A DNA stretch of 38,370 nt, from NCBI RefSeq assembly GCF_900109085.1, contig NZ_FNYW01000018.1:1-38370 (forward strand), read 5' to 3'. Under the pieces are notes generated by a model. The model made no database searches. It worked only from the letters and a program-made list of their open reading frames with translations, and was not told the DNA's origin. How positions within the stretch are numbered: position 1 is the first letter of the stretch; the number at the start of each line of letters is the position of its first letter. The translations under genes and the position numbers were made by a program. Of the stretch, positions 7,451 through 16,021 are shown piece by piece. Source of the stretch: Alkalibacterium gilvum (GTDB taxonomy: Bacteria > Bacillota > Bacilli > Lactobacillales > Carnobacteriaceae_A).

Positions 7451-8320
7451 TTGGATTATGATAAAGAATATATGGACAACATGATGGACCGATTCGATGC
7501 CCTTATCAGATGTTCAGAAGATCAAAAAGCAAAACCCTATATGCTAGTACCGGAACAGAATGGATCTGACTTAAGGATCTTGTCAATTAACGAAGACAGT
7601 GTGCTCGACTTCTTAGATGTCGCGCTTGAGCAGACATATTTGCTGCTCGATGATGACTCGTTTTATGTGTGCGATCTGTCTAAGGATACCAGCACACCAT
7701 ACAATACCCTAGTCTTTCAGACCAATGGCAGCGTGCTTAAGTCAAAAGAGACCACGACCCACATCATCACCCGCTACATGAATTACATAGGTGTAGACTA
7801 TAAAGCAACGATGCAGATGGGTAAGTCACTAGGTATCTTCAGTCAGTGTCCCTTCGTCTGCGGGACACTCTGCTTTACACCGCTTAGCGGAGCGAGCAAA
7901 AAACCTGTCAGCTGGCTCGGTCTTCATCATGTGCAGGCGATCACGGCGCACCAAAAAGCAACGTATTACAATATCGACGGCAAGCATGAACTGACACTCA
8001 ATGTTTCGCATAAAACGGCCAGCCGTTTGATCAGGCAGACTAAGATCTTGTCCGATTCCCAGCAGCGGATGGCGACAGAATGGCTGGCACTCATGCATCA
8101 TCAAAAAGAGTTCAGCAGCCGGCCAAACGTCGTGACGCGGTGCACTGTAAGCAGCCATTTCTCGCAGCCTCTGCCTCTTCTGTCAACCTGGCTGATGACC
8201 CTCAGCTTCCTTCAGGGACGCTGGATCGTCCAGGATCTACTCAAAGAAGGCGACCCACTGCTGGATCTACTCCCACCGGAAAAATTAAATGACGAAAACG
8301 AGATTAACGACGAAGACTGA
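7451..8320 (+). CDS. comK: ComK-family competence transcription factor, extended
   Basis: ComK is the DNA-binding master activator of competence genes in Bacillus and relatives. The core at about residues 108-200 follows B. subtilis ComK closely in pattern: YMNYIGVDYKA, a CPFV segment, CFTPLSGASKKPVSWLGLHHV (Trp155, His159-His160-Val161; ComK has a W-I-S-x-x-H-V segment here), then NIDGKHELTLNVSHKTASRLI. The protein has 289 residues against about 190, with an acidic N-terminal extension and an 80-residue C-terminal extension ending in acidic residues. I chose TTG 7451 because GGAGG at 7438-7442 lies 8 bases before it; the in-frame TTG at 7436 overlaps that site. G+C and codon use resemble the pRiA4b-like gene, not the capsule genes. 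The family call rests on motif pattern alone. Confidence 0.7.
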   Translation: MDYDKEYMDNMMDRFDALIRCSEDQKAKPYMLVPEQNGSDLRILSINEDSVLDFLDVALEQTYLLLDDDSFYVCDLSKDTSTPYNTLVFQTNGSVLKSKETTTHIITRYMNYIGVDYKATMQMGKSLGIFSQCPFVCGTLCFTPLSGASKKPVSWLGLHHVQAITAHQKATYYNIDGKHELTLNVSHKTASRLIRQTKILSDSQQRMATEWLALMHHQKEFSSRPNVVTRCTVSSHFSQPLPLLSTWLMTLSFLQGRWIVQDLLKEGDPLLDLLPPEKLNDENEINDED

Positions 8321-8334
8321 TCACTACCTCAACA

Positions 8335-8363
8335 GGACTGCCATCACTTGGTAGTCCCGTTTT
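8335..8363 (+). terminator. Intrinsic terminator shared by the convergent comK and DnaD-like genes
   Basis: GGACTGCC (8335-8342) pairs with GGTAGTCC (8350-8357, one G-T wobble), followed by CGTTTT. It begins 15 bases after the ComK-like stop and touches the stop codon of the convergent gene at 8362. Confidence 0.65.
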
Positions 8364-9351
8364 AATGTTGCCGCTTTTGTCGTATACGGTTAAGTGAATC
8401 CATAACTTTCTGATTCATATCTTCATCAACCGGATCATCTACAACAGTGTACTCATCTTTGGCCCAGTCTGGTAGCGATTCACTCTTTGATACATGATTA
8501 GTGAATGACTTCTGGCGATTCTTGAAGGATCGGTCATAAGCCGAAATGTCTTCAAAGCTCCTTACGCCCTTCTTCTGGAAGTCTGTCAGTATGGCATTCA
8601 TATAAGCAAACGACTTACCACTCATGTGCGTTCGTCTGATCGCTTCTAGAATGACTGACTGATCAAAAAGTGCTAGCCAGTCTTTCAGCTGTTTTTCTAT
8701 TTGGGGTGTGGGCACTTGAACCTTTGATTCAAGTTCTTTAAGGATATGTAATAAATCATCATCGGAATCATTTGATCCTTTTTCATCTTGTGATGATGAT
8801 TTACTTTCTTTTACTCTACTTTCCTTTACTTTACTTTGTGTAGTTAATGTAGACATTAATTCCGTTGAGTCTACATCACTGTCAACACAGCTAGTTTCTG
8901 CTAAAATTTCAGGATAAAGTGAGACAATACTTAAATTAGGATATTTCTCAATTTCCTGTTCGCTTAAAAGGACGTGCTCTCTAATTACAGGAACATCTTT
9001 ACGACGACTCACTGCTTCAAAGTAGCGCTTTTGAATTCCACGACTGGTCAAAATACCGTAGTCGTTAAAAAGAGGCAGACTAAATAACCCCCAATGGAGA
9101 CCGGCTTCTACAATGTCAGTGACGGTAGAAACAGCAATACCCGTCCTTCTGCTAAAGAGCTTCACTTCTTTTTCGCCCCAGTGATAGCTGTACCCTTCAG
9201 AGTAAATCTTCATTAACAATTTGACGATAACCGTAAACCCTTCGATACCAAAATCAGATTCGATCAATGCGATTTTATCATCCTGATCAAACGTAACATC
9301 CAGTGGGAAATAATTTAAACCTGATTGTAGTGGACGCGCCATAGTAAACAC
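8362..9351 (-). CDS. DUF4373 (Lin1244-like)/DnaD-domain replication protein
   Basis: This 329-residue protein has the two-part build of phage and plasmid replisome organizers. The N-terminal winged-helix DUF4373/Lin1244 domain (about 8-125) includes LNYFPLDVTFDQDDKIALIE, GIEGFTVIVKLLMKIY and SRRTGIAVSTVTDIVEAGLHWGLF. A low-complexity charged linker (about 155-200) contains the repeated VKES unit typical of these proteins. A DnaD/DnaB_2-type domain follows (about 205-272; LKDWLALFDQSVILEAIRR, KSFAYMNAILTDFQKKGVRS). Such proteins load the replicative helicase on mobile replicons. No other phage or plasmid genes are visible, so it may be an orphan left by an integrated element. The start may be GTG 9351 or ATG 9342; spacing does not decide. 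It converges with the ComK-like gene. Confidence 0.85.
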   Translation of the reverse strand: MFTMARPLQSGLNYFPLDVTFDQDDKIALIESDFGIEGFTVIVKLLMKIYSEGYSYHWGEKEVKLFSRRTGIAVSTVTDIVEAGLHWGLFSLPLFNDYGILTSRGIQKRYFEAVSRRKDVPVIREHVLLSEQEIEKYPNLSIVSLYPEILAETSCVDSDVDSTELMSTLTTQSKVKESRVKESKSSSQDEKGSNDSDDDLLHILKELESKVQVPTPQIEKQLKDWLALFDQSVILEAIRRTHMSGKSFAYMNAILTDFQKKGVRSFEDISAYDRSFKNRQKSFTNHVSKSESLPDWAKDEYTVVDDPVDEDMNQKVMDSLNRIRQKRQH

Positions 9352-9539
9352 TCTCTTCTTCGTTATAATTTAGGAAATAGACTCTCCCTTATTAATAACG
9401 ATAAGAATTTGGAAAGTGTAACCCTGAATCATGAACTATTTTAAGTGAGATCCAGACATATTTTATAACTATTGCAGTGTGAATACTTAGGATAAACAAA
9501 CCGAAATGATACTCTACATATAATCATGTTTTACTATCT
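9352..9539. other. Divergent intergenic region
   Basis: No gene is seen. It contains a third occurrence of AAGTGAGATCC (about 9442), the opening word of hairpin repeat A at 7071, but without the pairing second arm. Promoters for the DnaD-like gene (minus) and the NUDIX fragment (plus) must lie here. Confidence 0.35.
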
Positions 9540-9567
9540 TTGACAGTTGAATAGTGTATGATAGTAT
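9540..9567 (+). promoter_or_regulatory. Promoter of the NUDIX gene
   Basis: A consensus TTGACA (9540-9545) and TAGTAT (9562-9567) are 16 bases apart, 31 bases before the ATG at 9599. Confidence 0.6.
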
Positions 9568-9598
9568 AAAAATAACACTATTTAATAAGGATGATAAC

Positions 9599-9928
9599 AT
9601 GCAGGGATATAATTTATTAATGATTTACAATAAAGATATGACGCAACTATTAATGTGCAAAAGATTGAAAAATCCGTATAAAGGATTGAGCAATTTAGTC
9701 GGCGGCAAAATAAAAATAGAAAAATCTGGAACCGATGCAGCATGCAGAGAACTTTTTAAGGAAACAAATCTATCAGAAAAGGATGTAACACTACATCATT
9801 TAATTGATTTCACTTCCCATGTGTATAACATTTTTATGGGAGTATACGTACTGAACCGAGTATCCTACGGTTACCGCAACTTTGCAAATTATAAAATTCG
9901 AATCATATTGCACTTCAAACTCAATTAG
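9599..9928 (+). pseudogene. NUDIX hydrolase, truncated and fused to an ISL3 transposase tail
   Basis: The first 80 or so residues are a MutT/NUDIX protein (LLMIYNKDMTQLLMCKRLKNPYKGLSNLVGGK). The NUDIX box GX5EX7REUXEEXGU is damaged: after Gly36 the metal-binding Glu position is Lys42, and the EE pair reads Lys54-Glu55, so catalysis is doubtful. From about residue 84 the sequence switches to LNRVSYGYRNFANYKIRIILHFKLN, the C-terminal end of ISL3-family transposases. A deletion or insertion therefore joined the two in frame near 9845. The start at ATG 9599 has AAGGA 7 bases upstream; an earlier in-frame ATG lacks one. The fused product has 109 residues and is probably non-functional. Confidence 0.8.
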
Positions 9929-10053
9929 TAAAAAGATCAAGCACCTGCAAAAAATGAACAGCACACATAAGCTGCTTAAGCGGCTGAGATGTACTCTTCA
10001 ACAATGTAAAAAATTAGCTGTTATTTTTCAACAACGTTAGTTGTCATTGAACC
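9845..10053 (+). mobile_element. ISL3-family element, 3' end remnant
   Basis: It begins with the transposase tail (RVSYGYRNF...HFKLN) fused to the NUDIX gene and ends with CAACAACGTTAGTTGTCATTGAACC. The reverse complement of that end, GGTTCAATGACAACTAACG, resembles the GGTTCTTTGTCAA terminal repeat of the ISL3 copy at the right edge. Only about 210 bases remain, with no transposase core. Confidence 0.65.
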
Positions 10054-10101
10054 GCAATTCCACAGTCGAAAATATTACACTAATAATTAAAGTATGGTAA
10101 A

Positions 10102-10620
10102 TTATATATCCAGTTCATGAAGCTTATTTACTTTTTTAGCGGGAACCCCTACATATAGGCTATCGGTTTGGCAATCTTTATTAACTAATGCTCCAGCACC
10201 TATGACAACACCCTTACTTATCTTTGCTCCATTTAAAATCATCACTCCAGATCCTATCCAAACCCCCACACCAATTTCATAATCCCATTTAATCCCTTTT
10301 CCCGCTCTCCTGGTTTGAAAACTTATTTCATGAGAGCCAGTTAGTATACTTACATTGGGAGCAATATCACAATCATTATGAATTAATACATTTCCATTCC
10401 CTTCAATCGAAAAGTTTCTGTTAATCCAACAATTATCTCCTATTTCTAATGAAGCTCTACTACCAATATTTAGAGGAGCAACAATTTATGAATTGACACC
10501 AACTTTAATGCCAATACTATTTAATAATAATCTTTTTAATCTAAAGAAGTTCGTGCCTCTTAAAAAAGTATTGATGAAGTTTAATGTGATATAGAAATAT
10601 ATAGAATTAATGAATCTCAT
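10102..10620 (-). pseudogene. Hexapeptide-repeat acetyltransferase with an in-frame stop
   Basis: The minus strand from ATG 10620 to TAA 10102 encodes a 172-codon left-handed beta-helix acyltransferase (WcaF/CapH-like), but TAA at 10488-10486 interrupts it at GVNS-stop-IVAPLNIG. Hexapeptide repeats (IGDNCWINRN, IHNDCDIAPNVSILTGSHEI, IGVGVWIGSGVMILNGAKIS, GVVIGAGALVNKD) and the ending GVPAKKVNKL are all recognisable, so the decay is recent. Such enzymes use acetyl-CoA to O-acetylate polysaccharide sugars. It shares strand and low G+C with the capsule genes and was probably the distal gene of that locus, cut off by IS debris at 10780-11930. Confidence 0.85.
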
Positions 10621-10779
10621 ATATTACCCACCTTTTTATAATTTATATTTTTCATGCTTTAAACACACTCTTTGCTTTCTAAATGAAATTCACCATTATT
10701 TTTCTCTTACCATATAGAAAAAAATATAACTTCAAGCGATACCCTATCTAACGATTTAGTCACAGTAAGCGCGGGGTGA
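10621..10779. other. Short gap between the acetyltransferase and IS relics
   Basis: No gene is seen. It includes one copy of TTTAGTCAC (10755-10763), a word recurring at 11428 and 11925, and an AGCGCGGGGTGAAAGG stretch that begins the IS1380-type relic. Confidence 0.35.
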
Positions 10780-11396
10780 AAGGTTTATTAAGGGCTTTTA
10801 TCCCTTTGGATGTGTACTGATTTCCTGAACGCAGTTAAGTCTTAAAAAAAATCTCCAGTTAATCCGTCGCAAGCAACCATGAGATGACAGCCGTAGGATT
10901 GATAGTGAGCATTATATTCTATATGTATTTGATGGAAAAAGGTATTAGAATGTATAGAATCGACATCACTGATTAACTCGGTATCGTTTTGAATTAAACG
11001 TGCTTTATCAAGCAGAGATTGATTTAATGCTAGTAGCTGACTAATGTTATCCCCGGTAAAACGATCCGGAAAGCGTGAGATTGACGACTGAGATGTAAAC
11101 TGTTATTTACCGATTAAGAATTGAAAGATTGGATCTTGTAGTAACAAATTAACTGTTGAATCTGCCGAATATCCAGCGATTTACTACATAATAAACTTTT
11201 CTATTATCGCTAAGTTGTCATGTGAGAAATAAGCACGATTATTTTTAATATGGATCCAACGGTTAGCTAAATTGGATAATCCAAAGGTATTCATCAATTC
11301 TTTGGCTAAGACTAACCCCGAATCGCTTGATAAGCAACCGCCAGTATGTGAAATAGTGATGTTTGAATTGAATTTAACTTGATTTTGTGTAAGCTA
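10780..11396 (-). pseudogene. IS1380-family transposase, heavily degenerate and truncated
   Basis: Translated in pieces on the minus strand this reads KFNSNITISHTGGCLSSDSG, LVLAKELMNTFGLSNLANRW, YSADSTVNLLLQDPIFQFLI, SQSSISRFPDRFTGDNISQL and ISDVDSIHSNTFFHQ, then YNAHYQSYGCHLMVACDGLTGDFF. This is the N-terminal half of an IS1380-type transposase. Several in-frame stops (after IIEKFIM, after FLIGK and after LTGDFF) and a frame change near LRSGNQYTS show long decay. The C-terminal half is missing. Confidence 0.75.
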
Positions 11397-11574
11397 GTAA
11401 TGAGAAGAACTCCTTTCTTATGGTTGGTTTAGTCACCTTTATCATAGCAGAATGTTGTTCTTTTTTATCACTTAACAAGTGAAAAATTAAAAAGTAAAAT
11501 ATTACCTGTCGTTGAGCAGTTTCTAAACAATTTGACAATAAGTATGAATTATTCAGGATATAAGTTTGATTTCA

Positions 11575-11898
11575 TTCTCTAATGAAATTACAGACAGTGC
11601 GATAAGATCCTGGAAAACCCAGGGCTTACAATTGTTCAAATATATTTTTATTATTTCTTCTCAGTTACTTCTTTAAAGCACGATCTTCCATTAACCAGTC
11701 AGAAACGATTTCGCCCCATTTTTCTTCATACATCATTCCTTTTTTCAAAGGGTTTTTTTCTATAGGCAACAGATCTTCGTCGGCGTACTTCTTAACAGTG
11801 GACCAACAAAAACCAGTCTGTTTTGATATTTCATTAATAGATAGTGATTTATTATTTCTTAGATTTTTGATATGATTAATTTCGGGCATTGCTAGCAT
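11575..11898 (-). pseudogene. IS21-family transposase IstA, N-terminal relic with nonsense codons
   Basis: The first 77 residues from ATG 11898 (or ATG 11889) are an intact helix-turn-helix: MPEINHIKNLRNNKSLSINE, then ISKQTGFCWSTVKKYADEDLLP and MYEEKWGEIVSDWLMEDRALKK. This matches the DNA-binding N-terminus of IS21-type IstA. The same frame continues past a TAA as LRRNNKNIFEQL, another stop, and ALGFPGSYRTVCNFIRE, the expected IstA continuation, before ending. Integrase core and IstB are absent. A GGAGG site precedes the start. It separates the acetyltransferase relic from the rest of the capsule locus. Confidence 0.8.
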
Positions 11899-12062
11899 CC
11901 TTTCACTTCCTCCACCATTATTAGTTTAGTCACCAATAACGGTAAGAGATTTTGATTGGGCTGGCAAGCCTTTTTTCTTTATGCAAGCTTCTAATATTTT
12001 CGTTGCAATACTATCTACTTTTATTTTGCACTAAACAACTTCAATGGTTTTCTTATCATCGA
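11899..12062. other. IS21 terminal remnant and spacer
   Basis: No gene is seen. GTTTAGTCACC (11924-11934) is an exact 11-base repeat of 11427-11437 and may be a terminal-repeat piece of the IS21-type element. No convincing terminator for wzx (stop at 12063) is visible. Confidence 0.35.
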
Positions 12063-13502
12063 TCATCTATGATGGTTATTAATTATTAAATTAGATAAAT
12101 AAAATAATGTATACGACAGTAAATTAAGAGTCAAACTAATTAAACCAAATATTAGGAAAGATATCACTGCATTTTCAATGGTTAAGAATTCAGCAATTGA
12201 CCTTACCGAAAAATAGTTAATAGACACTAAGATAAATGATGTAATAATACTCAAAATTATTTTTTTTACATTGATTATATCATTCACTATAGTAAGTAAG
12301 TACACTAGACTTGAAAATCGTGTTATATTATACGCTATAGCTGCACCTATAGCACCATATAGAGGGCTTAATAGGATATTTGAGATACTACCAGTAAATA
12401 GAATTATGATAATAGATATAGAGTATTCCTTATCCTTATTGAAAGGTATAAGGATGCCTCTATTTAGTAATGAGATTATCGGTAAAAATATTAAACTCAC
12501 ACTTAATATGCTTAAAACTGGAGCAACCATATCATAACCAGCACCAAAGAAAAAATTTACAAAATCATTGGAAACTGCTAGTATGCCACTAACAAAAATA
12601 ACAGAAAATATATTTGAATAAAACAATCCTTTCTCTAAAATTCTATTTATATTTTCATTATCTTTTTTTGAGACATAATATGACATCCTTGGGCTTAAGG
12701 CATTTATAGCAGATTCTATAACTGAAAAAATCAGATTATCAATTTTTTTTGCTTGAGCATATATTCCCACATTAGAAGATGATGATTGTACTCTTAGAAT
12801 AGTATTTTCAATAGATCCATATGATGAATTTAAAACTCTAGGAATTAGTAAATAGAAGGAGCCTAATAATAAATCTTTTTTTAAACTAAATTTCATATTA
12901 TTATAATCTATATAATGACGGCTAGAAATGACCATTGTAAGATTTCCAATCAACATTCCTATTACATTTAATATTGAATAGGTTATTAACTGATTACTAT
13001 CTTTAATGAACAAAAAAATTGAAACAGTAATAAAAACCTTTGCCATTACATTTCTCAGTATTGTTTTTTTTATTTCTTCTATTCCAATATAGAACCATGA
13101 TATATCAAATATATTGGATAAAATCAATAAAGACTGAACAAAAAAAAGTTGTTTGCTTTGAGATTCCATCCAAACAACAAAAATAATATTATATATAGCA
13201 AAAACAAGTATTGAAATTATAAACTGTATAGAGACTAATTTGAAAAATAATTCATCTCGTTCAGTTTTACTTTCCAATTTAGCTACTTCCCTGATCCCAA
13301 AAGTTTCTATTCCAAATTGTGAGAGTATCACAAATAGCGAAGCTATAGATAATGTAAGACTATACTCACCCATTTGAGTGGAATCAAATATTCGAGTGAC
13401 ATAAGGTGTTGTAATAATGGGGACTATAAAAACTAAAAGTTGATATAGTGAACTATATACTATATTATTTCTCAACCTCTTATTACTTCTACTAGAATTC
13501 AT
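12063..13502 (-). CDS. wzx: Wzx-type polysaccharide flippase
   Basis: This 479-residue integral membrane protein of the MATE/PST superfamily flips the undecaprenyl-linked repeat unit to the outer face of the membrane. The N-terminus is typical (NNIVYSSLYQLLVFIVPIITTPYVTRIF, then MGEYSLTLSIASLFVILSQFGIETFGIREVA), and about 12-14 hydrophobic segments span the whole chain. Length is normal for the family. It lies 57 bases after wzy and is the last intact gene of the locus, preceded by a G-rich ribosome binding site (AGGGGGG). Sampled lines are near 25-30% G+C, typical of the serotype-specific part. Confidence 0.88.
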   Translation of the reverse strand: MNSSRSNKRLRNNIVYSSLYQLLVFIVPIITTPYVTRIFDSTQMGEYSLTLSIASLFVILSQFGIETFGIREVAKLESKTERDELFFKLVSIQFIISILVFAIYNIIFVVWMESQSKQLFFVQSLLILSNIFDISWFYIGIEEIKKTILRNVMAKVFITVSIFLFIKDSNQLITYSILNVIGMLIGNLTMVISSRHYIDYNNMKFSLKKDLLLGSFYLLIPRVLNSSYGSIENTILRVQSSSSNVGIYAQAKKIDNLIFSVIESAINALSPRMSYYVSKKDNENINRILEKGLFYSNIFSVIFVSGILAVSNDFVNFFFGAGYDMVAPVLSILSVSLIFLPIISLLNRGILIPFNKDKEYSISIIIILFTGSISNILLSPLYGAIGAAIAYNITRFSSLVYLLTIVNDIINVKKIILSIITSFILVSINYFSVRSIAEFLTIENAVISFLIFGLISLTLNLLSYTLFYLSNLIINNHHR

Positions 13503-13559
13503 ATAATCCCCCCTAAGTTTTCTATATTATATTGAACAATCATTTATTTCTATATCAAT

Positions 13560-14867
13560 TTATGTGTTTTTTTCATTATATTTCAAATCATAAAAAACAT
13601 AAATTGCTAGGTATAGGTATAGGATAGGTCCCATGTTATTAGTACTAAAAAAAACCATTTCTCCCATGCTAACTAATACAGTTGCTAATGGCAGGAAAAT
13701 CCATACTTTAAAATATTCCCATTTTTTCCATAATATGTTTAAGAAAAAAAAACTAAAAATAATGCCCCCTACGATTCCCCCATATCCTAATACAGCAAAA
13801 AATAAATTTCCAGGTTCTACTATATATTCTGTACTTATCACAAAACTTCTATTAGTAAGTACAGGCACCGCAAAACCAGTACCAAATAATGGATTCGACT
13901 TAAAATTATTTATTAAATTTCCAATTTGATTACCTCTAGAAGCTGTTACAGAGTCTAAAAGACCTCCAGTACCCTTTGATAAAAAATCATAGAGGAGTTC
14001 TGTGATTTCAGGATAAGAAAACAGAATACTTATAACTACGATTAGAAATAAATTAATTATAAAAACTTTTTTTAGTAAATTTATATTTATTAAAAACAAG
14101 TAAATAATTATCAAAATACTAGCTGCTATAAAACTTGTTCTTGCTTTAGACCACCATATGATGATAAAAGATAAAACAATAAATAAATGATAAATAAATG
14201 GAGATTTGTAGTCTTTTAATTGAAGTATCGTCATATTAAGTGCTATGAAAAGTACCATAGTAGTTCCTAGTATATTAGGATGATTAATAACTCCTCTAAA
14301 TAGTCTTAAATTCGTTGGGTGATATCCTAAACCTAATATATATAATACTATTGAACCTAATACAATAGGGGAAAATATTCTGTGAAGCCAAGCAATCCAA
14401 TCCAGCTTAGGACTAGTTTTATAGACACCTATTAATATACCTATAAAGACAAAGCCATATGAGAAAATTTTCATTAATGCAACTAATGGTAAAGTACTGA
14501 ATAAAAATGAGGATACAGAACTATATATTAAATAGTACATGATAGGAATTATAAATTTATTGAGAGGACTTCTGTCTTTTATTTTAAAATAGTTCTTAAC
14601 TAAGATCGCAGCGCAAGTAAATAGAACAATCCACTTTAAGTATTCATATTGAGACATTGAAGGAGCCAATTCAGGGTTTATGACACTCCTCAGAGTGACT
14701 ATAACGATAGATTTAATTGATTCGTTTGATCCCTGAATACTAGAAACTATAATAAAAAATAGAAATAAAAGTAGTCCTGTACTATTTACAAAACTTAAAG
14801 TTACAAATAATAACATAAATATTCTATTAATTATGTTTGAATTAAGTTTTATATTGTAAATATTCAT
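13560..14867 (-). CDS. wzy: Wzy-type polysaccharide polymerase (O-antigen ligase/polymerase family)
   Basis: This 435-residue protein has about 11-12 membrane spans and the long extracytoplasmic loop found in Wzy and WaaL-like proteins: after GVINHPNILGTTMVLFIALN comes WWSKARTSF, then a loop with SKGTGGLLDSVTASRGNQIGNLINNFKSNPLFGTGF. The SR-x-NQ and NP-L-FGTGF elements are hallmarks of this superfamily. It polymerises repeat units on the outer face. I chose ATG 14867 because AAGGAAG lies just before it; starting at 14903 would overlap the upstream glycosyltransferase. It is the only polymerase candidate in the window. Confidence 0.85.
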   Translation of the reverse strand: MNIYNIKLNSNIINRIFMLLFVTLSFVNSTGLLLFLFFIIVSSIQGSNESIKSIVIVTLRSVINPELAPSMSQYEYLKWIVLFTCAAILVKNYFKIKDRSPLNKFIIPIMYYLIYSSVSSFLFSTLPLVALMKIFSYGFVFIGILIGVYKTSPKLDWIAWLHRIFSPIVLGSIVLYILGLGYHPTNLRLFRGVINHPNILGTTMVLFIALNMTILQLKDYKSPFIYHLFIVLSFIIIWWSKARTSFIAASILIIIYLFLININLLKKVFIINLFLIVVISILFSYPEITELLYDFLSKGTGGLLDSVTASRGNQIGNLINNFKSNPLFGTGFAVPVLTNRSFVISTEYIVEPGNLFFAVLGYGGIVGGIIFSFFFLNILWKKWEYFKVWIFLPLATVLVSMGEMVFFSTNNMGPILYLYLAIYVFYDLKYNEKNT

Positions 14868-14877
14868 ATAATCTTCC

Positions 14878-15960
14878 TTAGTAATTATTTGCAAGTATAT
14901 CAAATGTTGTTTTTGCCATTTTTTCTATTGTATATTCGTGAGCTGTTTCTATACTTTTTACTGACATATGATATCTCAATCTTTCATTATTTAAAATGCT
15001 ATTAGTTCTTTCAACGATTAAGTTAACATTATCTTTAGGAATTAGATAACCATTTACACTCTCCTTAACCATTTCTATACCTGCAACACAACTAGTAGTC
15101 GTTACAACAGGTAATCCATTTGCCATAGCCTCATTAATAACTAAACCCCATACATCCCCACGAGTTGGAAATACAAATAGATCTGCAGCTAAATAATATT
15201 CTTTTAGTATATTGTACTCTTGAAAATTAATAAAATGAACATTATTAATCTCATTGCGATTTTTCAAATCCAGTAATTCCTCTGTTGGATCACCTCCAAT
15301 TATATAAATACCAGTATCTTCTTTTAGTTCTTTAGCTGCTTTTATCAGAGTATCAAAACCTTTACTGTGGATAAATCTACCAACGCTTAATATCATATTT
15401 CTATATGGAATATTCAAATTAGCCCGTATTTTTTCTTTTTCAGACATTGTTAGTGGTTGTTTTAAAATGTCTTTATTTTTCATCGTTGTAAACGGATAAT
15501 TATAGATATATTCTTTATCAGCACCATAATATAACAAATAATTATTTGTTGCTTTCCCTGTACTTAACCACGCATTAGCTTTAGAGATAAGCTTCTTCTT
15601 TAAAATATGTTTAAAAAAACTTTCATCATAATCTATTAATCCTCCATCAACGCTAATAATAAACGGTATCCTTAAATAACTTAAAAACAATACTGAAAAT
15701 CTTCCTATTTTAGTACTATAGTTAGAAACAATAATTACATCATATTTAAACTTATTAAAACAACTTAATAATTTGCTTATATTATTTTCAAGAATGATTC
15801 CATTAAATTCATCAAAATTAAAATCAAACCAATTATTATCTCTTTTATTGGATTTGTCTTTATCAAACAACACTGTTAGTTTACAGTGTTTTCCTAGTTC
15901 ATTAAAGAATGAAACCTTATAGGGTGATGGTATTGCAGTTAAATATAAAACTGATAACAA
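14878..15960 (-). CDS. Glycosyltransferase, GT4 family
   Basis: This 360-residue GT-B enzyme begins with LSVLYLTAIPSPYKVSFFNE, the acceptor-domain opening often seen in GT4 capsule enzymes. The donor domain has ILSVGRFIHSKGFDTLIKAA and the nucleotide-sugar EX7E region FPTRGDVWGLVINEAMANGLPVVTT. It would add one sugar to the lipid-linked repeat on the cytoplasmic side. It lies between the ATP-grasp gene and wzy in the same direction with a 61-base upstream gap. Donor and acceptor cannot be read from the sequence. Confidence 0.85.
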   Translation of the reverse strand: MLSVLYLTAIPSPYKVSFFNELGKHCKLTVLFDKDKSNKRDNNWFDFNFDEFNGIILENNISKLLSCFNKFKYDVIIVSNYSTKIGRFSVLFLSYLRIPFIISVDGGLIDYDESFFKHILKKKLISKANAWLSTGKATNNYLLYYGADKEYIYNYPFTTMKNKDILKQPLTMSEKEKIRANLNIPYRNMILSVGRFIHSKGFDTLIKAAKELKEDTGIYIIGGDPTEELLDLKNRNEINNVHFINFQEYNILKEYYLAADLFVFPTRGDVWGLVINEAMANGLPVVTTTSCVAGIEMVKESVNGYLIPKDNVNLIVERTNSILNNERLRYHMSVKSIETAHEYTIEKMAKTTFDILANNY

Positions 15961-16021
15961 TTTAATTTTCCTTTCCTGACAGATTAGTAGACTATTACCA
16001 ATTTCAGAAGTTTATATAATA

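Noticed and set aside
7829-8158. Minus-strand frame of 109 codons inside the ComK-like gene
   Set aside because: It is antisense to a longer frame with a good ribosome site and family motifs, and its own sequence shows no recognisable domain.
8080-8292. Second plus-strand frame overlapping the end of the ComK-like gene, considered as evidence of a frameshift
   Set aside because: The main frame continues without loss of composition to an acidic tail and a terminator 15 bases later, so a frameshift is not needed.
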